NCBI GenBank assembly: GCA_963739335.1
Contig: CAVUAC010000036.1
Coordinates: 1-64,000, forward strand
Reading direction: 5' to 3'
Length of the DNA: 64,000 nucleotides
From: UBA9647 sp963739335
GTDB taxonomy: Bacteria > Bacteroidota > Ignavibacteria > UBA10030
Translations under genes and position numbers: made by a program
Shown: piece by piece, positions 1 to 9,079 of the stretch
Numbering within the stretch: the stretch's first letter is position 1
Layout of the letters: each line of letters begins with the position of its first letter
The notes under the pieces: generated by a model
Seen by the model: the letters and a program-made list of their open reading frames with translations, nothing else
Database searches by the model: none
What the model was told of the DNA's origin: nothing

Positions 1-1857
1 CCGGGCCGATCAACGAGGTACTCGAAGAACGATCAGAGCCGCAGCCTCCCGACGCTGCACGAGACGATGCCGAAACTTTACGGCGAGCTCGACTCAATAA
101 AGAACCGCCTGGAGCGTCACTATAAGGACATGCAAGACATCGAGTTCACGATTGAAAAAAACCAGCTCTTCATGCTCCAGTGTCGTGTCGGTAAGCGCAA
201 TGGCGTTGCAGCAGTTCGCATGGCGACGGAGATGCAAAGGGAAAAGCTGATCGATATAGCGACGGCTGTCATGCGCGTGGCTCCAAACCAGCTGGTCGAA
301 CTCTTGCTCCCGATGCTTGATCCGAAGGCTGAACTGGCGACCATGCCCATCGCGAAAGGTTTGCCAGCGGGGCCGGGCGGAGCGAAAGGGCGCGCCGTTT
401 TCACATCGGAAGATGCCGTCGCATGGGCGGCAAGAGGAGAGAAAGTCATTCTTGTCCGGGAAGAGACTTCGCCTGAGGACGTGGATGGTATGCACAAGTC
501 ACAGGCTATTCTGACCAGCAAAGGCGGCATGACATCCCACGCAGCCCTCGTGGCCCGAGGGTGGGGTAAATGCTGCATCGTCGGTTGCAGCGACCTGGAG
601 ATTGGCGACGACGGAAAATCCTTCATCACGAAAAAGGGTAATGTTGTGAAGGAAGGGGACTGGATCAGCCTCAATGGCACGAAAGGGGTGGTGTATGAAG
701 GGGGACTTCCTCTTGTAGACGTGGACCTTGAGCACAACAAATCGTATGTCGATTTGATGAAGCTGGTCGATAAGATCCGCGTTCTGCGGATTCGCACGAA
801 TGCTGACACGCCAAAGGACAGCGCGAAGGCGGTTGAATTCGGCGCCGAGGGGATCGGATTGTTCCGTACGGAGCACATGTTCTATGGTGAGGGAAGCGAC
901 AAGCCGCTCTTCTTGCTGCGCAAGATGATCATGAGCCGAACGGCAGAAGAACGACGTCGCGCACTGGATGAGCTTTTCCCGTTCGTCAAGAACGATATCA
1001 AGGCGACGCTTGAGGTCATGGATGGTCGTCCGGTCACGATCCGTCTGCTTGATCCACCGTTGCACGAATTCGTCCCTCACAACGAGGAGAGGATGCAGGC
1101 GCTGGCGAAGGAGCTTGGCGTCAATATGGCTGAACTCCATAAGCGCGCTGAGTCGCTGAGTGAGAACAATCCGATGCTCGGCCATCGTGGCGTGCGTTTA
1201 GGTGTCACGTACCCCGAGATCACGGAGATGCAAATTCGGGCTATCCTTGAAGCGGCTGGTGAGCTCGTGAAGGAAGGCAAGAAAGCCAATCCTGAGATCA
1301 TGGTTCCTGTCACCTGTCACGTGAACGAGCTGAACAACCAAAAGGTCATCCTCGACCGCGTGTATCCGGAGGTGTGCGCCAAGCTAGGGGTGAAAAAGAT
1401 ATCGTTCCTCTATGGGACGATGATTGAGATTCCCCGTGCCGCCCTAACAGCGAACCGCATGGCGGAAACAGCGGAATTCTTCAGCTATGGCACGAACGAC
1501 CTGACGCAAATGGGCTTCGGTTTCTCGCGAGACGACATCGGCTCGTTTCTGCCTGACTACCTCAACGCGAAGATCCTGCCCGTTGATCCGTTCCAGTCGA
1601 TTGACCAGGAGGGTATTGGCGAGCTCATCAAAGTTGGCATCGACCGAGGCCGTGCGACGCGTCCGAAGCTCAAGGTTGGAATCTGTGGTGAGCACGGCGG
1701 TGAGCCGGAGAGCGTCAAATTCTGCCATCGGGTTGGCATGAACTACGTGAGTTGCTCGCCGTTCCGTGTTCCTATCGCGCGCCTCGCTGCTGCTCACGCT
1801 GCTATCGAGTCAAAGGTGAAGAAACCGTCGCCTGGGAAAGCGACTAAGAAGCGGTAG
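1..1857 (+). CDS. ppdK: Pyruvate, phosphate dikinase, C-terminal part (5' end outside window)
   Basis: Interconverts pyruvate + ATP + Pi with PEP + AMP + PPi in the cytosol. The piece covers the end of the nucleotide-binding part (SLPTLHETMPKLYGEL, then RHYKDMQDIEFTI), the phosphohistidine domain with the swinging histidine in GGMTSHAALVARG, and the C-terminal PEP/pyruvate barrel with the catalytic cysteine in GICGEHGGEPES. This is the usual order for PPDK and differs from PEP synthase. The reading frame enters from upstream: bases 3-17 read GPINE in frame 3 and from base 19 YSKNDQSRS continues in frame 1, so there is one extra base near 16-18. The ATG at 67 is internal, not a start. Stop TAG at 1855. 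Confidence 0.95.
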   Translation, partial: PGRSTRYSKNDQSRSLPTLHETMPKLYGELDSIKNRLERHYKDMQDIEFTIEKNQLFMLQCRVGKRNGVAAVRMATEMQREKLIDIATAVMRVAPNQLVELLLPMLDPKAELATMPIAKGLPAGPGGAKGRAVFTSEDAVAWAARGEKVILVREETSPEDVDGMHKSQAILTSKGGMTSHAALVARGWGKCCIVGCSDLEIGDDGKSFITKKGNVVKEGDWISLNGTKGVVYEGGLPLVDVDLEHNKSYVDLMKLVDKIRVLRIRTNADTPKDSAKAVEFGAEGIGLFRTEHMFYGEGSDKPLFLLRKMIMSRTAEERRRALDELFPFVKNDIKATLEVMDGRPVTIRLLDPPLHEFVPHNEERMQALAKELGVNMAELHKRAESLSENNPMLGHRGVRLGVTYPEITEMQIRAILEAAGELVKEGKKANPEIMVPVTCHVNELNNQKVILDRVYPEVCAKLGVKKISFLYGTMIEIPRAALTANRMAETAEFFSYGTNDLTQMGFGFSRDDIGSFLPDYLNAKILPVDPFQSIDQEGIGELIKVGIDRGRATRPKLKVGICGEHGGEPESVKFCHRVGMNYVSCSPFRVPIARLAAAHAAIESKVKKPSPGKATKKR

Positions 1858-1992
1858 GCAGGAGTGAATCTCCCTCTGTTCGCTCGCAGGCAGAGTGATG
1901 CGTGGTTTCGCACGAACGCAAGGAGGTGTGCAGTTGTCAATGTCATATCACGATGTCCACACTCAATTCATCATTGAGAGAGGCGATAAGCA

Positions 1993-3030
1993 ATGAAGCT
2001 CTCCGATTTCAAGTATCCGTTGCCACGCAACTTGATCGCAAAGTTCCCGGCGAAGCCCCGCGATCATTCACGGCTGATGGTTATGAACCGTGCCGATGAA
2101 TCGATCGACGACCGGAAGTTCTATGACATCATGGACTACCTCAACAAAGGGGATTGCCTCGTCGTGAACGAGACCAAGGTGTTTCAGGCTCGTCTCTTTG
2201 GCAAGAAGGAAAAGACGAACGCGAAGATCGAAGTATTCCTCTTACGTGAACTGAACGCCGAAGAGAACATCTGGGATGTGATCGTCGATCCGGCACGCAA
2301 AGTGCGCATTGGCAACAAGATCTTCTTCGATAACGGCAAGCTCTGGTGTGAGGTCATCGACAACACGACGTCGCGCGGCCGGACCGTGCGGTTCAATCAC
2401 AAGGGGGACTTCTTCAAGATCATAGAGCGAATCGGCATTACACCGTTGCCGTACTACATCAAACGCGATGCTACCGAGAGGGACAAAGAATCGTATCAGA
2501 CGGTCTATGCACGCGTCCTTGGCGCTGTTGCCGCGCCGACTGCCGGGCTGCACTTCACGAGGCCGCTCTTGAGAAAAATCGAAAGCAGAGGCGTCAAGGT
2601 GGTGCCGATTCTGCTTCATGTTGGACTCGGCTCATTCAGAGCGGTCGAGGTCGAGGACCTGACAAAGCACAAGATGGATTCGGAGTACTACGAGATTTCT
2701 GCGGAAGCTGCTCACACCATCAACAAGGTCATCGATGCAAGGCGAAACGTGTTTGTCGTCGGCACCAGCACCTGCCGGGCGCTCGAATCGAGCGTCACGT
2801 CGGACGGGCACCTGAAGGCATCGAAGGGGTGGACAGACAAATTCCTCTTTCCTCCGTACGATTTCAAGATTGCTGACAAGCTCATCACGAACTTCCATTT
2901 GCCAGAGTCAACACTGCTGATGCTGGTGAGCGCATTCGCCGGACACGATTTCATGATGCGCGCATACAAGAAAGCGATCAAAGGGGGGTACCGCTTCTAT
3001 AGCTATGGTGATGGAATGTTGATTCTCTGA
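1993..3030 (+). CDS. queA: S-adenosylmethionine:tRNA ribosyltransferase-isomerase
   Basis: Transfers and isomerises the ribosyl part of SAM onto preQ1 at the wobble base of GUN-anticodon tRNAs, giving epoxyqueuosine. The 345-residue product has family length and starts MKLSDFKYPLPRNLIA. It carries the characteristic KVFQARLFG segment, the AAPTAGLHFT motif in mid-protein, and HVGLGSFRAVEVEDL near residue 215. Start ATG 1993 is preceded by GAGAGAGGCGATAAGCA, which offers a purine-rich ribosome site. It stands 135 bp after ppdK, with ispD 67 bp downstream in the same direction. I see no preQ1 riboswitch upstream. Unbroken reading frame. Confidence 0.96.
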   Translation: MKLSDFKYPLPRNLIAKFPAKPRDHSRLMVMNRADESIDDRKFYDIMDYLNKGDCLVVNETKVFQARLFGKKEKTNAKIEVFLLRELNAEENIWDVIVDPARKVRIGNKIFFDNGKLWCEVIDNTTSRGRTVRFNHKGDFFKIIERIGITPLPYYIKRDATERDKESYQTVYARVLGAVAAPTAGLHFTRPLLRKIESRGVKVVPILLHVGLGSFRAVEVEDLTKHKMDSEYYEISAEAAHTINKVIDARRNVFVVGTSTCRALESSVTSDGHLKASKGWTDKFLFPPYDFKIADKLITNFHLPESTLLMLVSAFAGHDFMMRAYKKAIKGGYRFYSYGDGMLIL

Positions 3031-3097
3031 GGATGTTGGCCCCTCACGCAGCGGATGCACAAACCGTGCGCGGAGCCTTTCGTGTATTTCTACCCCT

Positions 3098-3820
3098 ATG
3101 TCGAAAGCACGACCAAAAGTATTTGCCATCGTTCCCGCCGCAGGATCAGGAAAACGGCTTGGCGGCTCTGTAAAGAAGCAGTTTCTCTTGCTGCGCGACA
3201 AGCCGATTCATCGTGCACACCCTGCAGCGCTTCGAACACTGCCCTGATGTCGATGAGATCGCCGTGGCGGTGCCGGAGCAATCCATTGCTGAGATGGAAT
3301 CGATGATCTCGCATCACCGGCTGCACAAGGTCAGCATGGTGACGGTCGGGGGAGAAAAGCGCCAGGATTCTGTGTACAACGCTCTGAGGCGTCTTACGAT
3401 CAAGGCATCGGACATCGTGCTTGTTCACGATGGTGTCCGTCCGTTTGTAGAATCGAAGCGCATATCACACCTCATCCGAGCCTGCAAGGAACACGGCGCG
3501 GCTGTGCTCGCTGTCCAGCCTAAGGATACGATTCGCCGATCACGCGGCGGCGAGTTCTTCGATCAGACGCTCGACCGGAATGCGTTGTGGCTCGTCCAGA
3601 CCCCGCAGGCGTTCAGGGCCTCGATTCTTTTGAAAGCCTTCAAAGAAGCTCAGGCGGACGCGCTTCTACGGGAACGATGAAGCGAGCCTGGTCGAACGGG
3701 TGGGCGTCAAGAGCGAGGATCGTAGAGGGATCATACGACAACATCAAAATCACGACGCAGGAAGATGTTGAACTGGGGCAACTAATTCTCGAACGATGGA
3801 GAACGAAAGGGCTCGTCTGA
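3098..3820 (+). CDS. ispD: 2-C-methyl-D-erythritol 4-phosphate cytidylyltransferase (three frameshifts)
   Basis: Third step of the MEP isoprenoid pathway: CTP + MEP gives CDP-ME. From ATG 3098 the protein begins MSKARPKVFAIVPAAGSGKRLG, the nucleotide-binding loop of the family, followed by KKQFLLLRDKPI. The frame then moves +1 near 3206-3212 (HTLQRFEHCPDVDEIAVAVP continues), +1 again near 3663 (FYGNDEASLVERVGVK) and +1 near 3708-3715 (RIVEGSYDNIKITTQEDVELG). Summed, the product is about 240 residues, normal for IspD. VLVHDGVRPFV is intact. Three one-base insertions in an otherwise well-conserved essential enzyme point to sequence error rather than gene decay. Confidence 0.9.
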
Positions 3821-3923
3821 GTGTTGGAGAGAGAAGGGAAGGTTGAATTCTGTTGCATCTGAATGGGCTAGTTCCTACCTTTCAATAATTCGCTTCGTGA
3901 ACAAGAACGAAAGGCTGTAAAGG

Positions 3924-4616
3924 ATGATCAATCTGGCGATCGTCATCCTCTTGAGCTACATCATTGGTTCCATTCCGACGAGCATTATGCTCTCGAAGTG
4001 GAAGCACGGATTTGACATCCGCACGAAAGGAAGCGGCAACGCGGGTGGCACGAACGTGTTCCGCGTCCTTGGATGGAAATCGGGCTTGCTGGTGACCATC
4101 GTGGACATGGGCAAAGGAGTGATCGCGACTGCGCTGATTTCGAGGCTCTTTTGGGATCCCACCCTGCCGTTCTACAACAAGACACCGTTTGATGACTTCA
4201 CGGTCATCCAGATGATTTGCGGGGCAGCAGCAATTGTCGGTCACATTTGGACGCTCTTTGCCGGGTTCAAGGGAGGCAAGGGGATCGCGACCGGTGCGGG
4301 GATGCTGTTCGGCATTGCGCCGACGGAGTTCGCGATCTCCGTGGGCGTGTTCTTCATTGTGTTCTGGGTGTACAAGTATGTGTCCCTGGGTTCGATCTCA
4401 GCTGCCGTTGCGTTCCCCGTTTCTCTCTTTGTGCGCCACAATATCTTCCGCGATGAAATCGCGAGTTACAGAACCTTGATTGTCTTTAGCCTTTCTGTAG
4501 CGATTCTCCTGATCTATTCGCATCGCCATAACATCAAGCGACTGCTAGAAGGTACCGAGAAGAAGATAACGAGCTTTGCTCGGGAAAAAGTTCGGGAAAC
4601 GAGCACACCACTGTAG
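3924..4616 (+). CDS. plsY: Glycerol-3-phosphate acyltransferase PlsY (copy 1)
   Basis: Acylates sn-glycerol-3-phosphate with acyl-phosphate at the inner membrane, the first committed step of phospholipid synthesis. 230 residues with about five to six membrane segments. The three PlsY signature loops are visible: GSIPTSIML, the RTKGSGNAGGTNVFRVLG loop near residues 34-51, and GHIWTLFAGFKGGKGIATGAG near residue 107. Immediately followed by gpsA, which makes its substrate, so the two are probably one lipid unit. A second, diverged plsY lies after gpsA. Intact frame. Confidence 0.95.
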   Translation: MINLAIVILLSYIIGSIPTSIMLSKWKHGFDIRTKGSGNAGGTNVFRVLGWKSGLLVTIVDMGKGVIATALISRLFWDPTLPFYNKTPFDDFTVIQMICGAAAIVGHIWTLFAGFKGGKGIATGAGMLFGIAPTEFAISVGVFFIVFWVYKYVSLGSISAAVAFPVSLFVRHNIFRDEIASYRTLIVFSLSVAILLIYSHRHNIKRLLEGTEKKITSFAREKVRETSTPL

Positions 4617-4690
4617 TCTGCTGCGGTGGCTCTCTTCGATCGCACCTGAGCTGTTCGATCCCTCCATAACACAGATAAAGATCCATCACG

Positions 4691-5686
4691 ATGAAAGTCA
4701 CTGTCCTTGGCGCCGGTAGCTGGGGAACAACCCTCGCATTAGTCTTGCTCGGCAACGGCCATGATGTCACGCTATGGGCCTATACGAAGGAACAGACCGA
4801 CCTCCTGCGCGAACGACACGAGAACCCTGAGTTCCTCCCCGGCATACCGCTCCCGCCAAACCTCGGAATCCTGAACGACATTGAGGCGGCTTCTGATCAC
4901 CGTGATCTGATCGTGTCGGCGGTCCCGTCTCAGTTCCTCCGCTCCGTCATTCAAAGCATCGCTCATCTCAATCTTGAGCGGACCATCATCTGCAATGTCG
5001 CGAAAGGGATCGAGAATTCGACGTTGATGACAATGTCCGAGGTGTTGCTCGAAGTCCTGAAGCACGAACGGAAGGAGAACCTGGCAATTCTCTCGGGTCC
5101 GAGTCACGCGGAGGAGGTCTCGCGGCAAATCCCCACTGCTGTCGTCGCTGCATCGTTCAAGGAAAAGACTTCAAAGATCGTACAGGACGCGTTCATGACA
5201 AAGTACTTCCGTGTCTACGTCAATGATGATATCCGGGGCGTAGAGCTGGGCGGAGCACTGAAGAACATCATCGCCATTGCGGCCGGCATCAGTGATGGCG
5301 CAGGCTTCGGTGACAACACGAAGGCTGCGATTATGACTCGTGGAATCTACGAGATCACCCGCCTGGGTGTGAAGCTTGGGGCACATCCACGGACGTTTGC
5401 TGGACTTTCGGGGGTCGGAGATCTCATCGTCACGTGCATGAGTCACCATAGCCGCAATCGCTACGTGGGGGAGCAAGTGGGAAGAGGTCGTAAACTGGAT
5501 GATGTCCTGCAAGAAATGGTGATGGTGGCGGAAGGCGTCGCGACCGCAAAATCCGTCCGCGATTTGGAAAAGAAGCACGACATAGATCTGCCGATCATGA
5601 CAGAAGTCTATCAAGTCCTGTTCGAGAACAAGGATCCCCAAAAAGCGACGTTCGACCTATTTACGCGCGATTCGAAAGGCGAGTAG
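4691..5686 (+). CDS. gpsA: NAD(P)H-dependent glycerol-3-phosphate dehydrogenase
   Basis: Reduces dihydroxyacetone phosphate to sn-glycerol-3-phosphate, feeding PlsY. 331 residues, normal length. The N-terminal Rossmann motif is MKVTVLGAGSWGTTLA. The substrate/catalytic part holds VAKGIE, LSGPSHAEEV and the helical C-terminal domain with GGALKNIIAIAAGISDG (catalytic lysine) and LSGVGDLIVTC. Lies between two plsY genes, so it belongs to a glycerolipid cluster. This enzyme makes the bacterial G3P stereoisomer; no G1P dehydrogenase is in the window. Confidence 0.97.
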   Translation: MKVTVLGAGSWGTTLALVLLGNGHDVTLWAYTKEQTDLLRERHENPEFLPGIPLPPNLGILNDIEAASDHRDLIVSAVPSQFLRSVIQSIAHLNLERTIICNVAKGIENSTLMTMSEVLLEVLKHERKENLAILSGPSHAEEVSRQIPTAVVAASFKEKTSKIVQDAFMTKYFRVYVNDDIRGVELGGALKNIIAIAAGISDGAGFGDNTKAAIMTRGIYEITRLGVKLGAHPRTFAGLSGVGDLIVTCMSHHSRNRYVGEQVGRGRKLDDVLQEMVMVAEGVATAKSVRDLEKKHDIDLPIMTEVYQVLFENKDPQKATFDLFTRDSKGE

Positions 5687-5867
5687 GCCCGCAGTTTCTT
5701 TCCTACATCTGAAAACCTCTGTCTGAAGTCCCTCCAACCGTTCGGAACGACTGCAACCCTCTTCATTCATGCTGTCGAAGGTTGCAGAGGCTACCTTGCT
5801 TCTCGCGCCCGTTTTCAGTAACTTTCCTCGGAATCGGCTACAATTCCTGAACGGCCCGGGTGGTTGA

Positions 5868-6515
5868 ATGATCCGAGTAATCCTCACTTTCATCGGTGGC
5901 TATCTCCTCGGCTCTGTCCCATTCGCCTATCTGGTTGTGAAGAAAGCAGCCGAAATCGATATTCGTGAGGCCGGCAGTGGCAACGCCGGGGGCTTCAATG
6001 CTTATTATGTTACGAAGTCAAGGTGGACTGGATTGTTCGTCGGCGTCCTCGATTGCCTCAAAGGCGCTGTGGCAGTTTACGGGGCGGGCTTAGCGACCCC
6101 GAATGCATTTCTTATCCAGGTGGTTGCGCTGTTTGGCGCTATCGCTGGACATAACTATTCGGTCTGGCTTGGCTTCAAGGGAGGAAGGGGGCTCTCTACT
6201 TGTGCCGGCGGAATGTTCTTTCTGGGATTTAGCTACACGCTGGTGTGGTGCGCTGTCTGGCTTGTTGCCAGGCTCTTCAAGAGAGATATCCTTGTATCGA
6301 ATCTTATCGCGATCTATTTGGCTCCTCCCATATTGCTCCTGGTGCCGTGGGACTGGGTGCGCAGACTGATCGTTGTGGAGGTTGATGAATGGACATTCTT
6401 GTTCTTTTCATCCATTCTGAGCCTTGTACTTCTCGTGAGCCATCAAGATGTTGTGAGAGACCTCTGGAAAGCCACGACAGGGGAGCCAAAAGTCACACAG
6501 AGCCTTCATTCGTAA
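5868..6515 (+). CDS. PlsY-like glycerol-3-phosphate acyltransferase (copy 2, diverged)
   Basis: A 215-residue membrane protein with the PlsY plan: GSVPFAYLVVKKAA, then a loop IREAGSGNAGGFNAYYVT in place of the GTTN/GTNVFR form, then GHNYSVWLGFKGGRGLSTCAGG. The glycine-rich acyl-phosphate loop and the FKGG(K/R)G loop are kept. The first loop differs from copy 1 (GGFNAYYV against GGTNVFRV), so the acyl donor or acceptor preference may differ. Separated from gpsA by 181 bp in which I see nothing clear. Two plsY copies around gpsA suggest either redundancy or a second acyl-acceptor; the latter is inference. Confidence 0.85.
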   Translation: MIRVILTFIGGYLLGSVPFAYLVVKKAAEIDIREAGSGNAGGFNAYYVTKSRWTGLFVGVLDCLKGAVAVYGAGLATPNAFLIQVVALFGAIAGHNYSVWLGFKGGRGLSTCAGGMFFLGFSYTLVWCAVWLVARLFKRDILVSNLIAIYLAPPILLLVPWDWVRRLIVVEVDEWTFLFFSSILSLVLLVSHQDVVRDLWKATTGEPKVTQSLHS

Positions 6516-6532
6516 CTTTTACGTGAAATGGT

Positions 6533-7750
6533 ATGAATAGAAACTACACAAAACTCTTGCTCGTTCTCGCCATTCCTCTTTTTGTGGGAATCGGCATCGG
6601 ATACTCAATCAAATCATCAGCTGCTGCGTCATCAGCAGACTCGGATCTTGCATTTCAAAAGGCTTTTCCGTCGGGTGTAAGAGTCCAGGACAAATCATCT
6701 GCCGATCAAGATCAGGTGACGGGTTCGCGCCACAACGCCATCACTCGCGCGATCGCGAAGGTAAGCCCGGCGACGGTCGGTATCAATGTCACCGAGATTC
6801 ATGAGCAACCGGGCCTGTTCAACGTGGATCCCTCTTTTCGACAGTTCTTTGGGAATGATCCCTTCTGGAGGCAGTTCATAGGCCCACAGCGCTACCAGGT
6901 TCAAAACCTCGGTTCCGGGGTCGTCATTTCACCCGATGGCTATATCGTCACAAACTTTCACGTTGCCGGGAACGCGAAGGAGATCACTGTGACGTTCGTC
7001 GGCGGAAAGAAGATGAAGGCCAAACTTGTCGGTGGCGATCCTTTGAGTGATGTTGCCCTCCTGAAAGTTGATGGATCAGACCTCCAGTTTGCGGATCTCG
7101 GCAACTCTGAGGATGTTGTCATCGGAGAATGGGCGATCGCTTTGGGCAATCCATTCGGTCTTTTTGAAATCAACGACAAGCCAACGGTGACGGTTGGTGT
7201 CATCAGCTCGGTTGGAATGAATCTTGGACGCCAGGGGAATGCAGTGTACCGGGATATGATTGAAACTGATGCGGCGATCAACGGCGGCAACAGCGGCGGC
7301 CCGCTTGTGAACAGCAATGGCGATGTCATCGGTATGAACACGCTCATATTCACCGGAGGTGTAAGCCAGGCGTTTGTCGGCTACGGTTTTGCGATTCCTG
7401 TGAACAAGGTGAAAAAGGTTGTTGCGGACCTGCGCAAGAAAGGTCAGGTCACGCGTGAAATCTACACCGGATTCGAAGCTCAGGAGGTGGATGCGCGAGT
7501 TGCCCGCTATTTTGGCATGTCGGAGGTTCGCGGCGTCATCGTGAGCGATGTGTACAAAAAAGGGCCGGCGGACAAAGCTGATCTTCGTGTCGGAGATATC
7601 ATCCTTGAGGTGAACGGAGACCGAGTCAATTCAGCAGAGGAGTTCTCCAGCGTACTGTCGGATGCCAACCCGGGAGACGTGTTGAAGCTGAAGGTGTTCC
7701 GCGAGCATAAGATGATCAACATCGATTTGAAACTCGAAAAGAAACCGTAA
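6533..7750 (+). CDS. HtrA/DegP-family periplasmic serine protease with one PDZ domain
   Basis: Envelope quality-control protease. 405 residues: N-terminal hydrophobic signal anchor (about residues 8-24), trypsin-like domain with His143 (NFHVAGN), Asp173 (SDVALLKVD) and Ser254 (GGNSGGPL), all three catalytic residues present, then one PDZ domain (about 300-400; GVIVSDVYKKGPADKADLRVGD). DegP proper has two PDZ domains, so this is closer to the DegS-type or single-PDZ HtrA plan. Aromatic-rich segment at residues 95-120 is the LA loop. It is 18 bp downstream of the second plsY and 17 bp upstream of purB. Confidence 0.93.
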   Translation: MNRNYTKLLLVLAIPLFVGIGIGYSIKSSAAASSADSDLAFQKAFPSGVRVQDKSSADQDQVTGSRHNAITRAIAKVSPATVGINVTEIHEQPGLFNVDPSFRQFFGNDPFWRQFIGPQRYQVQNLGSGVVISPDGYIVTNFHVAGNAKEITVTFVGGKKMKAKLVGGDPLSDVALLKVDGSDLQFADLGNSEDVVIGEWAIALGNPFGLFEINDKPTVTVGVISSVGMNLGRQGNAVYRDMIETDAAINGGNSGGPLVNSNGDVIGMNTLIFTGGVSQAFVGYGFAIPVNKVKKVVADLRKKGQVTREIYTGFEAQEVDARVARYFGMSEVRGVIVSDVYKKGPADKADLRVGDIILEVNGDRVNSAEEFSSVLSDANPGDVLKLKVFREHKMINIDLKLEKKP

Positions 7751-7767
7751 AGAGAAAAGGTGCTGCG

Positions 7768-9063
7768 GTGATTGCCCGATACACACGCCCGGAAATGGGC
7801 AAACTGTGGGAAGATGAGAACAAGTACCGCATCTGGCTTGAAATTGAGGTGCTGGCTTGTGAAGCTCAGTCTCATCTGGGCGTCATACCGAAAGAGGCGG
7901 TCGAGATCATACGGGCAAAGGCCAATTTCAATGTTGAGCGGGTGCTCCAAATCGAAGAAGAGGTCAAACACGACGTCATCGCGTTCCTCACCAATGTTGG
8001 AGAATATGTCGGACCTGAATCTCGGTTCATCCATCTTGGCATGACGTCATCGGATGTCCTTGACACTGCGTTGGCCATTCAAATGAAGCAGTCGGTCGAC
8101 CTGCTCCTGAAGGACCTCGAGGCGCTGAAATCGGTTCTTGCGAAGCGTGCAAGGGAGTTCAAGAACACTCCCATGATAGGTCGCACGCACGGCATTCACG
8201 CCGAGCCAACGACGTTCGGGTTGAAACTGGCTCTCTGGCATGCCGAGACGGTTCGGAACATCCAGCGGCTGAACCGTGCACGTGAGAATATCGCCGTCGG
8301 GCAAATCTCCGGCGCCGTCGGCACGTATGCCCATCTTGATCCTTTCATCGAGCGATATGTGTGCGAGAAACTTGGATTGAAACCCGCCCCGATCTCCACA
8401 CAGGTGCTGCAGCGGGATCGGCACGCCGAGTTCATGAATGCGCTCGCGCTCTGTGCCAGCTCGCTGGAGAAGTTTGCAACGGAGATCCGCCATCTGCAGA
8501 AGACTGAAGTGCTTGAAGTTGAAGAGTTCTTCTCGAAAGGTCAGAAAGGCTCCTCAGCGATGCCGCATAAACGGAATCCCATCACGTGTGAACGCGTTGC
8601 GGGACTCTCTCGCGTGCTCCGCGGGAATGCGCTGGCGGCCATGGAGAACGTGGCACTGTGGCACGAGCGGGATATCACACATTCTTCTGTCGAGCGGGTC
8701 ATTATCCCGGATAGCTGTATCCTGCTCGATTACATGCTTACCCAATTCACGAAGATCGTCGATCAATTGCTCGTCTATCCTGATCATATGCAGCAGAATA
8801 TCGATCGCACCCATGGGCTTGTATTCTCTGAGGATGTCTTGCTGGCGCTGACAAAGGCGGGCATGAAGAGGGAGGATGCGTATCGGATTGTTCAGGAAGA
8901 GGCGATGAAGGTCTGGCAGAATCGTCAGAGCTTCAGGAGTTTGATCGAAGGACGAGAGGAAGTCAGGAAACACTTGTCGAGTCAGGAGCTTGATCATCTC
9001 TTCGACCCTCGGCGTAGTCTCCAGAATGTCGATTACATCTTTCACCAGGTCGGGCTAGATTGA
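7768..9063 (+). CDS. purB: Adenylosuccinate lyase
   Basis: Splits SAICAR in purine synthesis and adenylosuccinate to AMP. 431 residues. Starts with GTG 7768 (AGAGAAAAGGTGCTGCG just before); MIARYTRPEMGKLWEDENKYRIWLEIE is the typical opening. The active-site helix TSSDVLDTALA, the histidine motif GRTHGIHAEPTTFG, and the flexible signature loop GSSAMPHKRNP are all present. Intact. Lies between htrA and the lysine-degradation genes with short spacers, so co-transcription is plausible. Confidence 0.97.
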   Translation: MIARYTRPEMGKLWEDENKYRIWLEIEVLACEAQSHLGVIPKEAVEIIRAKANFNVERVLQIEEEVKHDVIAFLTNVGEYVGPESRFIHLGMTSSDVLDTALAIQMKQSVDLLLKDLEALKSVLAKRAREFKNTPMIGRTHGIHAEPTTFGLKLALWHAETVRNIQRLNRARENIAVGQISGAVGTYAHLDPFIERYVCEKLGLKPAPISTQVLQRDRHAEFMNALALCASSLEKFATEIRHLQKTEVLEVEEFFSKGQKGSSAMPHKRNPITCERVAGLSRVLRGNALAAMENVALWHERDITHSSVERVIIPDSCILLDYMLTQFTKIVDQLLVYPDHMQQNIDRTHGLVFSEDVLLALTKAGMKREDAYRIVQEEAMKVWQNRQSFRSLIEGREEVRKHLSSQELDHLFDPRRSLQNVDYIFHQVGLD

Positions 9064-9079
9064 AAGCGGAGTGATATCG

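Noticed and set aside
1858..1992. preQ1 riboswitch upstream of queA
   Set aside because: No short pseudoknot aptamer pattern or A-rich tail was visible; queA is also less often under this control than transport or preQ1-synthesis genes.
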